Positions 7,112 through 7,273 of a DNA stretch of 7,273 nucleotides are shown in pieces. Source of the DNA: an uncultured Saprospiraceae bacterium. GTDB lineage: Bacteria; Bacteroidota; Bacteroidia; Chitinophagales; Saprospiraceae. Position numbers and translations under genes: made by a program. The stretch covers positions 1-7,273 of the forward strand of contig CALHKJ010000177.1 of NCBI GenBank assembly GCA_938033975.1, written 5' to 3'. The stretch's first letter is position 1; the number at the start of each line of letters is the position of its first letter. The notes under the pieces are model-generated. The model was not told the DNA's origin and ran no database searches. It saw nothing but the letters and a program-made list of their open reading frames with translations.

Positions 7112-7273
7112 TTAGTTTTTTACAATCTTACTTACCCCTGAGCCTTTGCCGTTTTCAAAGATATATTTAATAATATAACTTGAAGCAGGCAAGTAATCAA
7201 TATTAATTTTTGCCGGAGAATCATAAGTGCAGAGAAGATTACCACATATTGTATAAAGCGAAACCTTAAACTT
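7112..7273 (-). CDS. C-terminal end of a T9SS-exported protein (partial, runs off the right edge)
   Basis: The minus strand is open from the window edge to a TAA stop at 7112-7114, giving the last 53 residues of a protein. The tail reads like a T9SS type-A sorting domain: KVSLYTICGNLL matches the usual 'vslyDlnGkll' strand, then INIDYLPASSYIIKY matches 'idls.LpaGvYfvki', and the end is basic (VSKIVKN). That layout closely parallels the tail of the large FG-GAP protein at the other end of the window. The gene is therefore predicted to encode another outer-surface or secreted protein. The catalytic or binding part lies outside the window, so its function cannot be stated. It is convergent with the M43 protease gene and shares the terminator at 7060-7098. 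Confidence 0.8.
   Translation of the reverse strand, partial: KFKVSLYTICGNLLCTYDSPAKINIDYLPASSYIIKYIFENGKGSGVSKIVKN

Noticed and set aside
1..7273. CRISPR array, tRNA/rRNA, transposase, phage or defence island
   Set aside because: I looked for these on both strands. There are no short regular DNA repeats, no cloverleaf, and no mobile-element or defence protein motifs; all genes are exported-protein genes.

Overview
The window looks like ordinary chromosome from a Bacteroidota bacterium, probably one of the marine or Saprospiria/Flavobacteriales-like groups with a type IX secretion system (T9SS). The reasons are AT-rich DNA, genes without Shine-Dalgarno sequences, two T9SS type-A sorting domains, an M43 cytophagalysin-type protease with PKD and CUB-like modules, and Cys-bracketed repeats of the 'CQGxxYxFPDGS...GCDS' kind. 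This placement is inference from protein style, not from a marker gene.

Layout, left to right. A long imperfect stem-loop (14-76) sits directly after the stop codon of a large minus-strand gene (78-3467). That gene encodes a 1129-residue secreted protein with a calcium-loop FG-GAP/VCBS propeller, an ASPIC/UnbV domain, nine Cys-bracketed repeats, an Ig-like domain and a T9SS sorting tail. A 258-bp AT-rich divergent intergenic region (3468-3725) follows, with no promoter I can defend. Next is a plus-strand lipoprotein gene (3726-4370) made of two copies of an acidic module joined by a basic linker, closed by a clear intrinsic terminator (4400-4432). Then comes a plus-strand secreted M43 zinc metalloprotease gene (start preferred at 4651, end 7035). 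A 17-bp bidirectional terminator (7060-7098) lies between it and a minus-strand gene that runs off the right edge; only the last 53 codons of that gene are present (7112-7273), and they encode a T9SS sorting tail.

All four genes encode exported proteins: three predicted to be T9SS-type or Sec-secreted surface or extracellular proteins, and one lipoprotein. The orientations and terminators make each gene its own transcription unit, so there is no evidence of an operon or a coordinated multi-gene system. I see no CRISPR array, RNA gene, transposase, phage gene or defence system. The most unusual items are the nine-repeat array, the duplicated lipoprotein module, the 63-nt stem-loop at the left edge, and the non-canonical C-terminus of the protease.
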